From an uncultured Erythrobacter sp. (GTDB lineage Bacteria; Pseudomonadota; Alphaproteobacteria; Sphingomonadales; Sphingomonadaceae): DNA of 64,000 nt. This document shows, piece after piece, positions 1-8,485 of the stretch. Each line of letters begins with the position of its first letter. Within the stretch, counting starts at the first letter, position 1. The position numbers and the translations under genes were made by a program. The notes below the pieces were generated by a model. It had not been told where the DNA came from and did not search any database. It worked only from the letters and a program-made list of their open reading frames with translations. Location: positions 1-64,000 of the forward strand of contig CANKYZ010000004.1 of assembly GCA_947488325.1 (NCBI GenBank). Reading direction: 5' to 3'.

Positions 1-101
1 TTTGTGATTATTGCGAGCCAAATCGAAAACACTTAAAATACGATCGCGGCAATGAACGGCGCATATCGCTAATTATCCTCTTTGGTGTGGCCCATCTCAA
101 A

Positions 102-124
102 CCCCCCCCCCCCCCCCCCCCCCC
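102..124. repeat. homopolymeric C tract, 23 bases
   Basis: An uninterrupted run of 23 C is followed directly by GGG. It lies about 100 bases upstream of the AraC-type regulator start, where a promoter or its upstream element would be expected. Runs of this length are known to slip during replication and to cause phase variation in some bacteria; that it does so here is inference. Long C runs are also a classic place for assembly length errors, so the exact count is uncertain. Confidence 0.95.
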
Positions 125-226
125 GGGACTCACCACACTATCAGCGGCCTGGTTGCCAATATCCCAACCTCCTCTCCCCCAGGAAGGCACCAGGTCGCTG
201 ATTTCTTTAACTTAGGAGGAATGACA

Positions 227-1186
227 ATGCTGACAGTGAACAGATCAGATGCGTCCAATATCCGCGAAGCTCTGCCTATGGACCCGCATGTAGCGGCCGA
301 AGCCTTCTTCAATGATGGACATCCCGTTAAAGCGAAAAATACGTTTTCTATTCCGTCCGCAGACCACCCCAAGCAAGCGCACTATGGCAGCCAGGTTGTG
401 GTTCGACTGTTCCAAGATGCTCGTCGACCATGCGCTGATTTCTTCGTTGATGGTTTCGACAAAATCATCATTCCTTGCGCCAATCTTACTCTACAATATC
501 GGGTCAAAGGGACGGAGTTTGAACAGAGGCTTGCGGCCGGCCAAGCGATCTTCATGCCCAATAATGACTTGCCAGTAGATCTGTACGAATTATCCGGCAG
601 TGAGTTTCTCATGATTGATCTCAATGAAGATCTTCGCAACGTAATCTACGATTACATTAGTCTCACATCGTCTAGTGTTTTTGACAGAATAACGTTGCTG
701 GAAGGGACGCAGAATTTACTCGCTTTTGCGCACACTGCGCGCCGTTTTTTGATGTCGCCATTGAAAGAAAGCGAGACAGCGATTGAGGCTCTAGGCGTAA
801 TCACAATTTCTGAGGCTTTGATCAGCCTTCAGTCCAAAATCAATCATAAGACAATGCTGTCTTGGGATACTATTTCCCGACTTGACGGCTTCATTCGCAG
901 AAACATCGAGCAAAGTTTGCAGCTCTGCGAATTGGCCAAATTCTGTCAACTGACCACCCATCAATTTAACCGCTCATTCAAGGCAATGACAGGGCGAACT
1001 GCCCACCAATATGTTCTTGATCGTAGACTTTCGGCCGCATGCAAAATGCTGGCGGAAACGGGTCTCTCAATAGCTCAGATCGCCTATGATGTGGGCTTCT
1101 CGTCGCAAGCACACATGACCGATACGTTCAGCAAAATGCTGAGCATCACGCCAGCCAAGTTTCGCAAACAGGCGCTGGGAGAATAG
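227..1186 (+). CDS. AraC-family transcriptional regulator
   Basis: DNA-binding regulator of about 319 residues. The last ~100 residues form the AraC/XylS double helix-turn-helix; visible are LCELAKFCQLTTHQFNRSF in the first helix pair and SIAQIAYDVGFSSQAHMT in the second. The N-terminal ~200 residues resemble the sensor part of AraC-type activators (cupin-like, as in the AraC-binding-like group), with no recognisable ligand. Two ATGs compete, at 221 and 227. The strong AGGAGGA at 214-220 abuts 221 but is correctly spaced for 227, so 227 is chosen. It precedes thiolase and dehydrogenase genes on the same strand and may control them. The 23-base C tract upstream could vary its expression. Confidence 0.85.
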   Translation: MLTVNRSDASNIREALPMDPHVAAEAFFNDGHPVKAKNTFSIPSADHPKQAHYGSQVVVRLFQDARRPCADFFVDGFDKIIIPCANLTLQYRVKGTEFEQRLAAGQAIFMPNNDLPVDLYELSGSEFLMIDLNEDLRNVIYDYISLTSSSVFDRITLLEGTQNLLAFAHTARRFLMSPLKESETAIEALGVITISEALISLQSKINHKTMLSWDTISRLDGFIRRNIEQSLQLCELAKFCQLTTHQFNRSFKAMTGRTAHQYVLDRRLSAACKMLAETGLSIAQIAYDVGFSSQAHMTDTFSKMLSITPAKFRKQALGE

Positions 1187-1316
1187 AATATGCAAGGTGC
1201 AGCAAACAACTATTCGGACAACAGCCGTCAGGCTGTCATTGACCTGCTGCAAAACCATCTTTTCATCACCCTAGATCCGGCCTCACCATTCATTCGTTGC
1301 CCAAAGGAAGTCCATC

Positions 1317-2567
1317 ATGAAAAGAACCTTCATTGTACCCGCTAAACGGACCCCGTTTGTCAAAGCTGGCGGTGCCTTTGCGCAATATTCCTCATTGGAA
1401 CTTTCGGTCCCAGTCGTGCAGGCAATGGCTGAGCAGGCACAGCCAGATCTGGTAATGTGGGGGCAGGTTATTCCCAGCCCGACCATATCCAATCTGGGCA
1501 GAGAGCTGCTATTGGAAGCGGGTCTAAACCCCGAAACCCCAGGAACAACATCGGTTCTCGCTTGCTCCACCAGCATGCTCGCTACCATTCAGGCATCGCA
1601 AATGCTCGGCGCGGGCGGCCTTGATCTGATTATGGTCGGCGGGGCGGAGAGTATGAGCAATGTGCCCATCGCGCTGACAACCAAAACTGCACAGGCCATT
1701 GCACAGCAATTCGCAACCGATCCGGCAGCCGCAGCTCAGGCATTTTCCAACCTGACGCTGGCTGATTTCGATTTACCGAAGCGCGGATGGGCCAACCGTA
1801 TTTCCGGACGGTCAATGGGTGAACACACCGAAGATACGGCCCAAAAATTCGCGATTGCGCGTGCCGATCAGGACCGGATCGCTTTCAACAGCCACAGCAA
1901 TGCGGTGAAGGCTCAGGTGTCGGGTTTCTTTGACGATTTACTTGTCCCTTTCGCTGGCATTGATGCGGATACCATCCCGCGTGCGGATTCGACCGAAGAG
2001 AAGCTCGCCAGTCTCAAGCCGGTCTTTGACCGTTCTGACGCCGGGACTCTGACAGCAGGAAACAGTTCGCCACTAACCGATGGTGCAGCCGGTCTCTGGA
2101 TCAGTAACGAAGCGGGTCTGAAACGATTAGGCGTCGACCCTCTGGTGGAGATTGTCGATTGGCAATTGGCCGCAATGGATTACCATGAAGAAGGGATATT
2201 GATGGCGCCTGCACGCGCTATTCCCCGGCTCTTGTTCCGGCACAAACTGGCTTTTGAAGACATCGCCTTGTGGGAAATTCACGAAGCCTTTGCCGCACAG
2301 GTTTTGGCCAATGTGAAAGCGATTAGCGACGCTGAATATCGCCGCGAAAATGCCCGCATTGATTTTAACTTCGGGTCATTCCCATTGGACCGGCTCAACC
2401 CGAATGGCGGCTCGCTTGCCATTGGCCATCCTTTTGGTGCGACCGGCGCACGCATCCTAGGCCAGGCCGCGAAGGAACTGGCAGGCATGCCAAGCGGCAG
2501 CAAGGCCGTTGTCTCAATCTGCGCCGATGGCGGCCAAGGCAGCGTGATGCTGCTGCAAAGAACGTGA
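1317..2567 (+). CDS. thiolase family acyl-CoA acetyltransferase
   Basis: 416 residues, the usual thiolase length. Thiolases cleave 3-ketoacyl-CoA with CoA or run the reverse condensation. The nucleophile Cys83 sits in LACSTSMLA, the GHP histidine at about 371 in LAIGHPFGATGAR, and the second active-site cysteine at about 402 in ICADGGQG, where most thiolases have CxGGG. An AAGGAAG ribosome site lies at 1304-1310. The following gene is a short-chain dehydrogenase, so the two may act on successive steps of acyl-CoA metabolism under the upstream AraC regulator. The natural chain length cannot be read from sequence. Confidence 0.87.
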   Translation: MKRTFIVPAKRTPFVKAGGAFAQYSSLELSVPVVQAMAEQAQPDLVMWGQVIPSPTISNLGRELLLEAGLNPETPGTTSVLACSTSMLATIQASQMLGAGGLDLIMVGGAESMSNVPIALTTKTAQAIAQQFATDPAAAAQAFSNLTLADFDLPKRGWANRISGRSMGEHTEDTAQKFAIARADQDRIAFNSHSNAVKAQVSGFFDDLLVPFAGIDADTIPRADSTEEKLASLKPVFDRSDAGTLTAGNSSPLTDGAAGLWISNEAGLKRLGVDPLVEIVDWQLAAMDYHEEGILMAPARAIPRLLFRHKLAFEDIALWEIHEAFAAQVLANVKAISDAEYRRENARIDFNFGSFPLDRLNPNGGSLAIGHPFGATGARILGQAAKELAGMPSGSKAVVSICADGGQGSVMLLQRT

Positions 2568-2630
2568 ACACATTCGAAGCAAGGTTACCAAAAACCCCCA
2601 AGTGAACTTCACAATTGAGAGGAATTAATT

Positions 2631-3395
2631 ATGTCTACAGTCAGTTATGTAATCGGCGGCTCTACCGGCATGGGATTTGCGACAGCCAAGAAGCTTGTCG
2701 AACAAGGGCGCACGGTGAAGATTTTTTCACGCAATCAAGCATCGCTTGACACAGCCAAGGTCGAACTTGACCAGCTCAATAAAGGTTCGGTCGAAACGCA
2801 CGCCATTAACCTGTATGATTTTGACGCCGTCAAAGCCCTGATCTCAGAGATTGAGCAGGAGAGTCGGCATATCGATCAGCTAATGAATGCTGCCGGTGTT
2901 TTCGCACCAAAGCCTTATCTGGAAAATGAGGAAGGTGATTACGACAAGTATGCCGATATGAACCGTGCTTTCTTCTTCCTGACGCAGGCAGTGGCAAAGA
3001 ACATGTCGTCCCATGGCGGCGGCGCAATCCTGATCGTCGGCTCCATGTGGGCGAAGCAAGCAATCAAGGCGACGCCATCTGCCGCCTATTCGATGGCCAA
3101 AGCCGGCTTGCATTCGATGACTCAGCACCTTGCAATGGAACTTGGCGATTCTGGCATTCGGGTGAATGCCATCGCTCCTGCGGTTGTTGTTACCCCTATC
3201 TACGGCGCCTTCATTGAAGCTGACGCAATCGAAGAGACACTGACAAGCAGCTTTGACGCCTTCCACCCAATCGGACGCGTTGGCCGCTCTGAAGATGTCG
3301 CCAACCATGCTGAATTTCTGCTGTCAGACAAGGCAGGATGGACCACTGGCGCCATTCATGATGTCGATGGTGGAGTCATGGCTGGCCGCAACTAA
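2631..3395 (+). CDS. short-chain dehydrogenase/reductase (SDR)
   Basis: 254 residues, a classical SDR using NAD(P). The cofactor loop GGSTGMG lies at 9-15, the NAAG structural motif at 86-89, and the catalytic set is Asn111, Ser138, Tyr153 and Lys157 (YSMAK). The family interconverts alcohols and ketones. The arginine-containing end of the second strand (FSRN) suggests NADP preference, by analogy. It lies 63 bases behind the thiolase with a GAGAGG ribosome site, suggesting one operon and a hydroxyacyl or ketoacyl substrate. A hairpin GGCTGGC/GCCAGCC overlaps its stop codon. Confidence 0.87.
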   Translation: MSTVSYVIGGSTGMGFATAKKLVEQGRTVKIFSRNQASLDTAKVELDQLNKGSVETHAINLYDFDAVKALISEIEQESRHIDQLMNAAGVFAPKPYLENEEGDYDKYADMNRAFFFLTQAVAKNMSSHGGGAILIVGSMWAKQAIKATPSAAYSMAKAGLHSMTQHLAMELGDSGIRVNAIAPAVVVTPIYGAFIEADAIEETLTSSFDAFHPIGRVGRSEDVANHAEFLLSDKAGWTTGAIHDVDGGVMAGRN

Positions 3396-3423
3396 AGCCA
3401 GCCGCGTTGGCCACGATGTTTGC

Positions 3424-3469
3424 CCGGGATATGATTACCAAACTTCCACAGGAGATGGTCATATCCCGG
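3424..3469. repeat. inverted repeat, 11-base arms
   Basis: CCGGGATATGA at 3424-3434 is repeated as its exact reverse complement at 3459-3469, separated by 24 bases. It lies just behind the SDR stop codon and before the sigma fragment. It could be a 3' UTR structure or a regulator site; there is no U-run, so an intrinsic terminator is not supported. Confidence 0.6.
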
Positions 3470-3556
3470 CAAGCATCGAAGATCCCATCAAACTTGAGTT
3501 AGGATGTTCCCATGCGTGCATTGCTATTGCCAAATACGAAACGATGGAAGAGCTTG

Positions 3557-3808
3557 ATGACGAAGTCTCAAAGCGGTTGCCACCAGAGTTATCGCAAACT
3601 CTTGTCTGATTTCGAAGCATGGATTCCTGCGATTGTCGCTGAAAGCCAACGCAAAAGCGAAGATGCCGACGATCTCATTTGCGGCGTACTTTTAGCCGTT
3701 CACAAAAAGCTATGCTCATGCGACCCAGATCAACCGATTTTGCCATGGTTGGTGGCTGTCTCCGACTACCATGTGTCAAATCATCGTAGGGAACTGCAAC
3801 GGCATTGA
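3557..3808 (+). pseudogene. truncated ECF sigma factor, region 2 only
   Basis: 83 codons. The stretch DADDLICGVLLAVHKKL followed by DPDQPILPWLVAVSDYHVS matches the pattern of ECF sigma region 2 (usually AEDLVQ-TLLAVHRKR, DP-QP-TAWLYAIARY). The frame stops right after region 2 at HHRREL-type residues, so region 4, which reads the -35 element, is absent. Another frame after the stop stays open for about 35 codons but shows no region 4 motif. ATG 3557 has GGAAG seven bases upstream; an earlier ATG at 3512 is in frame. No anti-sigma gene is adjacent. Most likely a decayed copy. Confidence 0.6.
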
Positions 3809-4322
3809 CAGGGTCTTGCACTCCTCAACAGACCTTGGGCACATTAGCGTTCTTGAGACAACCTCGCTCCGAGAGAAGCAAGCGCCTCTGCTCGAATTCT
3901 AGATTGCAATAAATCGAAATTGCATAAACCGCAGCGCTATCGCCGATGGAACTAGCGGCCGTCTAATGGGATTGGTTGTGCGATAGTCGAGCAGTTTGGG
4001 CCGTTTGCCGCATTTTTTCAGAAATCTAAGTTGTCGCTTCGCACCGGATGACGGGGCAGCAGGGTGTTGCATTTCATCTCCATCGATGTGAGATCACTAT
4101 GACAATGATATTCTGAGACCTGAGCTCTACGGCCAAAGTCGGCACGCACTCTTGTCACAGATTTGACATTCTGCACCACGAGAGGAAACTGGGCGCTTAC
4201 CAAGGCCGAAAGGCGAATGGTTGTTGGCTTTCACTGCAGCCAGTTGCTAGCCCATCGTCGGCTTTCCATCGCACTCACACTTTGCGCCTGATCTCTTCGC
4301 GCGTAGTCTGTTCGTGCAATAA
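3809..4322. other. gene-poor stretch
   Basis: About 510 bases between the sigma fragment and the small cupin gene. No reading frame with family resemblance was found on either strand; the longest (61 codons, minus strand, 4018-4203) looks random. Nothing resembling transposase ends, RNA genes or a convincing terminator was seen. It is probably decayed accessory DNA. Confidence 0.5.
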
Positions 4323-4335
4323 TTGATTGGATCAA
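4323..4335. promoter_or_regulatory. palindrome overlapping ribosome binding region
   Basis: TTGATTGGATCAA is a perfect dyad with five-base arms and a three-base centre, ending four bases before the ATG at 4340. It resembles an FNR/FixK box (TTGAT-N4-ATCAA) but has one base too few in the centre and lies downstream of any promoter. A repressor site is as likely. No other ribosome binding site is visible. Confidence 0.4.
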
Positions 4336-4339
4336 CAGA

Positions 4340-4633
4340 ATGGCATCTCAAAAATTTGACCTAGGCACAGCCTACTCGGCCACTTCGGAGTTTGATGAAT
4401 TGTCACTACCTGCAGCCTTGCAGGCTACTCATATGACGAAGTCAGGCACACACGCAGTGCTCGTGATATATTCTGGTCACATAAGATATGTCGATGAACG
4501 AGATGATAGCCATCGGTTAATGCAAGCGGGGGATCATCAGCTCATACTGCCTGATGTTCCGCATCATGTGGAATTAACGGGTGCCGTGGCGTTGAAGATT
4601 CACTTTTTTCACCAGATGCCAACTTCCGCTTGA
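4340..4633 (+). CDS. DUF1971 cupin-like protein
   Basis: 97 residues, a small single-domain cupin of the DUF1971 type, which is also found fused to or near TehB tellurite methyltransferases. The opening (FDELSLPAALQATHMTKSGT), the VIYSGHIRYVDE strand and the closing VALKIHFFHQ line up with the second copy at 13320 (FDEATLPQGFRSAHKTKPGS, LSGSITYIVEE, MQLHFFKQ). The HH of PHHVE is a possible metal or ligand site. Function is not established; a role in coping with metal or oxidant stress is inferred from its relatives and from the second copy lying next to katG. It stands alone here, between gene-poor stretches. Confidence 0.7.
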   Translation: MASQKFDLGTAYSATSEFDELSLPAALQATHMTKSGTHAVLVIYSGHIRYVDERDDSHRLMQAGDHQLILPDVPHHVELTGAVALKIHFFHQMPTSA

Positions 4634-5091
4634 AGGGTTCAATTGAACGAGTTTTCTGCTTTCTTGCGCGCGCCCAGGCCGCTGCTTGACTAAGAGGCAT
4701 TCACTGGATTGAAACAGCTCTCGCTTGACCCGGCGTTACGCACGCTCAATCGATGCTTAAAGGTGCAGGCGGGTTAGATGGTGAAGAAGATCGGCTCGGT
4801 AAGTATCACAATGCTGAACCTGCATAGGTCGCTTCACTGGTGATGAGACGGCGCGCGTCTCATCTCAGCTTATGCGTGGGTTCTGATCTGGTGTCTTTTA
4901 AATCATCCGCGTATTGAGCTTGATTATGGCATACTCGCGGTTCGGGTTCGTGCTCGTCAGTAGTTGACAATGTCGGACTGGTGGAACTCGATTTGGGCGC
5001 TTGGGCTCGCCCTAAGCTACAGCTGGCGAGTAAGGCGAGATCGAGAAGATTCCCAATCCCGCCTACTCTGAATGTATTGTCTTTCTTGACC
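4634..5091. other. gene-poor stretch with one inverted repeat
   Basis: About 460 bases without a credible gene. It contains a perfect inverted repeat, GATGAGACG at 4842-4850 and CGTCTCATC at 4856-4864, with a GCGCG loop. This is a stable hairpin without a U-run, so it is not a clear terminator. The 82-codon frame at 4981-5229 overlaps the end of the minus-strand DUF417 gene and is a shadow. Confidence 0.5.
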
Positions 5092-5625
5092 TTAGCGGAT
5101 CGCCTTCAAAGCGCTGCTAAGCGCGGCCACCGAGGCGGTGAAAAGCACGATATCCTTCAGGAGGAATTGACCGGGCAATACGGAAATTCCAAGTCCACCA
5201 ACCGAAGCTTCGAAGACACCTGGTGTTGAAAAGAAGAAGGTGAAGGTTAGCAGGAAAGTGATTGCGGCTCCGGCAGCTCCCACTGCACCCAGCTTCGGAC
5301 TGATCAAACGCAGGGCAAGCAGCGCGCCGATCGCAATCTCTACTGTGCCGATGAGATAGGAGATTCCCTGCGTCCCGAAAATATCGAGCAGAAAGAAAAT
5401 GAGCGGGCTATTGGCAATCAACCCCTCGATAGCGGCAGCCTCGTAGGCGGTAAACTTCATCGCGCCGAACCAGATGAAAACTAACGACAGTGCAGCAAAC
5501 AGGCCGTGGCTTGCAATTCCATCGATGATGTTAGTGAAACCATTCGTAGGCTCGCGCGACAGGAGCAGTGAGGCGCTGGGTCTGCGGGCATCGAATCCTT
5601 GTGCGTTGGCAGTGTTTATCATCAT
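5092..5625 (-). CDS. DUF417 membrane protein (RclC/YkgB type)
   Basis: 177 residues with about four membrane segments (roughly 40-57, 70-90, 98-123 and 148-172). The signature IWFGAMKFTAYEAAAIEGLI and NSPL matches DUF417; E. coli RclC, the best known member, is part of the reactive-chlorine resistance system. The N-terminus is hydrophilic. An AAGGAG site precedes two tandem ATGs at 5625 and 5622. It lies 267 bases behind the Rrf2 regulator on the same strand; that gap holds a CCGCATT/AATGCGG hairpin (5728-5734, 5745-5751). The context with an Fe-S repressor and globin supports a stress role in the membrane, though no mechanism is known. Confidence 0.8.
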   Translation of the reverse strand: MMINTANAQGFDARRPSASLLLSREPTNGFTNIIDGIASHGLFAALSLVFIWFGAMKFTAYEAAAIEGLIANSPLIFFLLDIFGTQGISYLIGTVEIAIGALLALRLISPKLGAVGAAGAAITFLLTFTFFFSTPGVFEASVGGLGISVLPGQFLLKDIVLFTASVAALSSALKAIR

Positions 5626-5892
5626 CTATTCTCCTTCTGGATGCATTCCCGATCTGTATTCGGCCAGTTCAGAGAGCGAAAAATTGAGCACTAATCTATC
5701 GAAATTCTGCAAATTTTAGGTTCGACACCGCATTCTCTGTGCAAAATGCGGAAAGGTCTGCCTGATCGCATCGGTACCATCCGCGTTTGTTACAATCATC
5801 TGATTTTCCCGGTCTGATTCGCATGCGAGGAGATAGACAACCTGATTTGATGAAAGAATTCATCCAAGCGTCAGAGCGACCGGGTGGTTTCG

Positions 5893-6306
5893 TTAAGTCG
5901 GAAACACCAACCGCTGGTCGGTGATCTGCGCAAGGGTGAACTGATCCAGATGCGCAAGGAAAGCCTGAAGCGCACCAGATAGCGCTGGTTTCAACCCGCA
6001 CATTCCATCGATTGTGCATTGAACCCTGCCACCCATACAGGCGACAAAACCCTCCGTATTTTCGAGTTTGCGAACCACATCGCCGACATTGATTTCGGAC
6101 GGTGGTCGAGCCAGCTGCAGGCCGCCATTTCTCCCGCGCACGGTTTCTACAAACCCACTTGCGGCCAATTCCTGCGCGATCTTGGCCAGGTGATTGCGCG
6201 AAATATCGTACTGATCTGCGACCCAGTCGATCGAAACCAGGTCCTCGCGAGTGGCAAGAGCCATCAGCATGCGCAGGGCAAAATCGGTGCGGAGACTAAG
6301 CTGCAT
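5893..6306 (-). CDS. nsrR: Rrf2-family Fe-S repressor, NsrR type
   Basis: 137 residues. The N-terminal winged helix starts MQLSLRTDFALRML, typical of Rrf2. Three cysteines at 90, 97 and 103 (CMGGRVQC-TIDGMC) are the expected ligands of an Fe-S cluster; NsrR proteins use such a cluster to sense nitric oxide. It is divergent from a truncated globin across an 83-base gap with two inverted operator-like sites, the textbook arrangement for an autoregulated NO sensor. IscR-type function is less likely because no isc/suf gene is near. A second paralogue lies at 17543. Confidence 0.82.
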   Translation of the reverse strand: MQLSLRTDFALRMLMALATREDLVSIDWVADQYDISRNHLAKIAQELAASGFVETVRGRNGGLQLARPPSEINVGDVVRKLENTEGFVACMGGRVQCTIDGMCGLKPALSGALQAFLAHLDQFTLAQITDQRLVFPT

Positions 6307-6308
6307 AA

Positions 6309-6371
6309 AACAGGTATATTATATATTGCATTTTGAGGCAATCGAACATAACAAGTATCTCATATACCTCT
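6309..6371. promoter_or_regulatory. divergent promoter with two operator-like sites
   Basis: GTATATTATATATTGC at 6314-6329 is preceded by AACAG. A similar sequence, AGAGGTATATGAGATACTT, is read on the minus strand at 6353-6371 and matches 14 of 19 positions of the first. The first site matches 14 of 16 bases of a sequence in front of katG (13800-13815). The pair lies between nsrR and the globin gene. That it binds the neighbouring Rrf2 protein is inference; the sequence differs from the enterobacterial NsrR consensus. Confidence 0.5.
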
Positions 6372-6389
6372 TATGAGTCGGAGTATCTG

Positions 6390-6869
6390 ATGCAATCCAC
6401 AGAGCAACGCCCTCGGGAACAGGTTCTCGCTGCACGTGCGGCTAAGCGTGAGCATGCAGCAGCGCTCGGCGTGAATGACCTTTTCGTATCCACCATGGTC
6501 GAGCGGTTTTACGCCGCGATCCGTGAGGACGAGATGTTAGCACCAATTTTCGCAGAGCGAGTCTCGGTGTGGCCGGAACATCTCGACCGAATGAAATCGT
6601 TTTGGCGCTCTGTCCTGTTCAACAGCGGCGAGTTTTCAGGGAACCCAATGATCAAGCACATGGCAATCCCCGGACTTGGTGCCGACCATTTCATCCGCTG
6701 GCTCGAGCTGTTCTACGCAACGCTTCATGAACTGGATGCAAAGTCAGAAGGTACGGCGCTTGTCGCTTCGAGGGCGAGGTCAATCGCCGACAGCCTACTA
6801 ACTGGCATCACAGTTCGGCGCGACGGATTGACTGGTGCCAATGCTGGAAAGGACCTTCCCCATGTTTGA
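6390..6869 (+). CDS. group III truncated hemoglobin
   Basis: 159 residues from ATG 6390, which has GGAG six bases upstream; an upstream in-frame extension to 6333 would run through the operator and is rejected. The pattern VERFYAAIREDEMLAPIF, WPEHLDRMKSFW, GNPMIKH and HFIRWLELF is that of TrHb3 globins; His90 in MIKHMAIP is the likely proximal heme ligand. The C-terminal ~25 residues are an unusual tail. Group III globins bind oxygen and NO in the cytoplasm and are linked to microaerobic or nitrosative stress. The gene is divergent from the NsrR-type regulator and overlaps a small membrane protein gene. Confidence 0.85.
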   Translation: MQSTEQRPREQVLAARAAKREHAAALGVNDLFVSTMVERFYAAIREDEMLAPIFAERVSVWPEHLDRMKSFWRSVLFNSGEFSGNPMIKHMAIPGLGADHFIRWLELFYATLHELDAKSEGTALVASRARSIADSLLTGITVRRDGLTGANAGKDLPHV

Positions 6870-7053
6870 ACAGCGAGCCTTCATCGCTTTCGATGATGTT
6901 GAACGGGAAATTGAACTCTATGCGTTGGGAAACGTCCTTCAGCCGACGTTTAACCCAGCTTCATCTGCAAGTATTGGCATTGAACTGTCGGGACCTGTCG
7001 CGATCGCACTCTTTGGCTCTGCAATTGTTGCTCTCATTGCATTCGCCGGGTAG
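6862..7053 (+). CDS. small membrane protein, unknown
   Basis: 63 residues from ATG 6862, overlapping the globin end by eight bases, with a GAAAGGA element suitably placed inside the globin gene. It has an acidic, amphipathic first half (FDDVEREIELYALGNVLQ) and one hydrophobic segment at about 45-62 (VAIALFGSAIVALIAFAG), so it should be a tail-anchored membrane protein. No family was recognised. The overlap suggests translational coupling to the globin. Confidence 0.55.
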   Translation: MFEQRAFIAFDDVEREIELYALGNVLQPTFNPASSASIGIELSGPVAIALFGSAIVALIAFAG

Positions 7054-7146
7054 CGCTGCGTCTAAGCTCAATGCTCCCGTCTTGTGTGGATAGCTTGTCC
7101 CTTGCAAAGCGGCGCTGAATTCATTGTAAGCCACTCGGAGATAAAA

Positions 7147-7368
7147 ATGTCTTGGTTACCCACACTGGCAACAGAAACCCCCGAACAGGGGTTCGAACTT
7201 GCAATCAAGCTCTCAAGAATGGCGGTAAAGGCGACACAACCCGATGACGCAATACGTTCCGAGCTGAGAGCAGAATACGAACGGGATGCCGACAGTCTGA
7301 CACGAGCTTCACAAGTGGTGGCAACGAACTTTCAGACCATTGCTGCGGCAAACAATTACTGGAGTTAA
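7147..7368 (+). CDS. small soluble protein, unknown
   Basis: 73 residues from ATG 7147 with GGAG nine bases upstream. It is charged and probably helical (EQGFELAIKLSRMAVKA, RSELRAEYERDADSLTRA), without cysteines, signal peptide or membrane segment. No family recognised. It follows the globin and the small membrane protein on the same strand, so the three may be one transcript; the next gene downstream is convergent. Confidence 0.5.
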   Translation: MSWLPTLATETPEQGFELAIKLSRMAVKATQPDDAIRSELRAEYERDADSLTRASQVVATNFQTIAAANNYWS

Positions 7369-7460
7369 CTCCAGCAGCAGGGAGCCAATGTATGCCAATC
7401 TGCATGCGCCAGTGCGGTTGTTGAGCGATGGAACGTAGCTGCGCAAGGTCGACCTTCGGA

Positions 7461-8357
7461 TCAGTTCAGGACAGCAGCCGAACGCAGCCGCTTGGATGCA
7501 AGGTCGATGAACGCACGCACCTTCGCCGCCGCCCGGCGACCTTCGACATGCACCAAGTGAATGGGCAAGGGTTCCGGCTCAAAGTCTTCAAGAACGGTTT
7601 GCATCGCTCCGCATTCGAGGTCGGGTCCGATTTGATACGATAGTACGCGAGTGAGGCCCCAACCTTTGCGAGCGATTTCAATGCCTGACGCGACGCTGCT
7701 CACGATCAGACGCGAGTCGACCCGAACCGCTTGGTCCATTGCGTGACCGAACTTCCATTCAAGAGACGGGCTGACCGGACTTATGGCGACAGTCCGGTGG
7801 ACCTTTAGATCGCCGGGGGATCGAGGAATGCTATTTTCAGCGAAATAGTCGGGTGAACCGCACACCACTCGGCGCACGCGCCCCACTTTTACTGCAGACA
7901 AATCGGACGGAGGCAAATGCCCTATCCGCACAGCAATGTCGAACCCTTCTTCCACCAGATTCACGATACGGTCGACCATCACCACTTCGACCGAAACATC
8001 GGGATAAAGGTCGAGGTACTCGGTCAAGACAGGCATTACGTAAATACGACCGAATTCATGCGAACATGTTAGCCGCAGCTGACCAACCGGATTGGTGGCG
8101 GCGCCCGCAGCGGCATCATTCGCCGCCTGCAAATGTTCCAGCACCTGCCGGGTATCGTCTAGATACGCCTGGCCTACATCGGTCAAACGGACACGCCGCG
8201 TGGTGCGCGTAAAAAGTCGTGCACCGAGACGCTCTTCGAGCGAGTTGATCCCGCGCGTAACAGAAGGCGGGCTGAGACCTGTTTTGCGAGCACCACCAGC
8301 AAAGCTCTGCGCTTCAGCCACCGCCAAAAAGACTTCGAGAGCTTGAATTCTATCCAT
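7461..8357 (-). CDS. LysR-family transcriptional regulator
   Basis: 298 residues from MDRIQALEVFLAVAE; an in-frame ATG four codons earlier (8369) is possible. The N-terminal winged helix (SFAGGARKTGLSPPSVTRGINSLE is broken here as SFAGGARKTGLS and PPSVTRGINSLE) and the substrate-binding domain with GFDIAVRIGHLP are typical. It is divergent from a four-gene detoxification operon starting at 8486 and probably regulates it. The shared 128-base region has an ATTAT/ATAAT dyad with a 14-base centre, suitable for a LysR site, though weak. The inducer is unknown; an electrophile or oxidant is plausible from the operon. Confidence 0.85.
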   Translation of the reverse strand: MDRIQALEVFLAVAEAQSFAGGARKTGLSPPSVTRGINSLEERLGARLFTRTTRRVRLTDVGQAYLDDTRQVLEHLQAANDAAAGAATNPVGQLRLTCSHEFGRIYVMPVLTEYLDLYPDVSVEVVMVDRIVNLVEEGFDIAVRIGHLPPSDLSAVKVGRVRRVVCGSPDYFAENSIPRSPGDLKVHRTVAISPVSPSLEWKFGHAMDQAVRVDSRLIVSSVASGIEIARKGWGLTRVLSYQIGPDLECGAMQTVLEDFEPEPLPIHLVHVEGRRAAAKVRAFIDLASKRLRSAAVLN

Positions 8358-8485
8358 AATCCACTTCAATTATCATTGTTTTATGGAATAATCTATTTTG
8401 AAAATACGCCATTCTTCTGCATTGCGATCCAAACTATCTCGGTTGGCAACAGCAGATCGCTTGCTCAATCGATTGGAGAAAACAC

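Noticed and set aside
1190..1345. 51-codon frame between the AraC and thiolase genes
   Set aside because: Starts right behind the AraC stop and overlaps the thiolase start; no ribosome site and no recognisable product.
3253..3609. 118-codon frame across the SDR end
   Set aside because: Overlaps the SDR C-terminus and the sigma fragment in another frame; composition looks random.
4323..4335. FNR/FixK box before the small cupin
   Set aside because: Half-sites are three, not four, bases apart and it lies at the ribosome site, so listed only as a palindrome.
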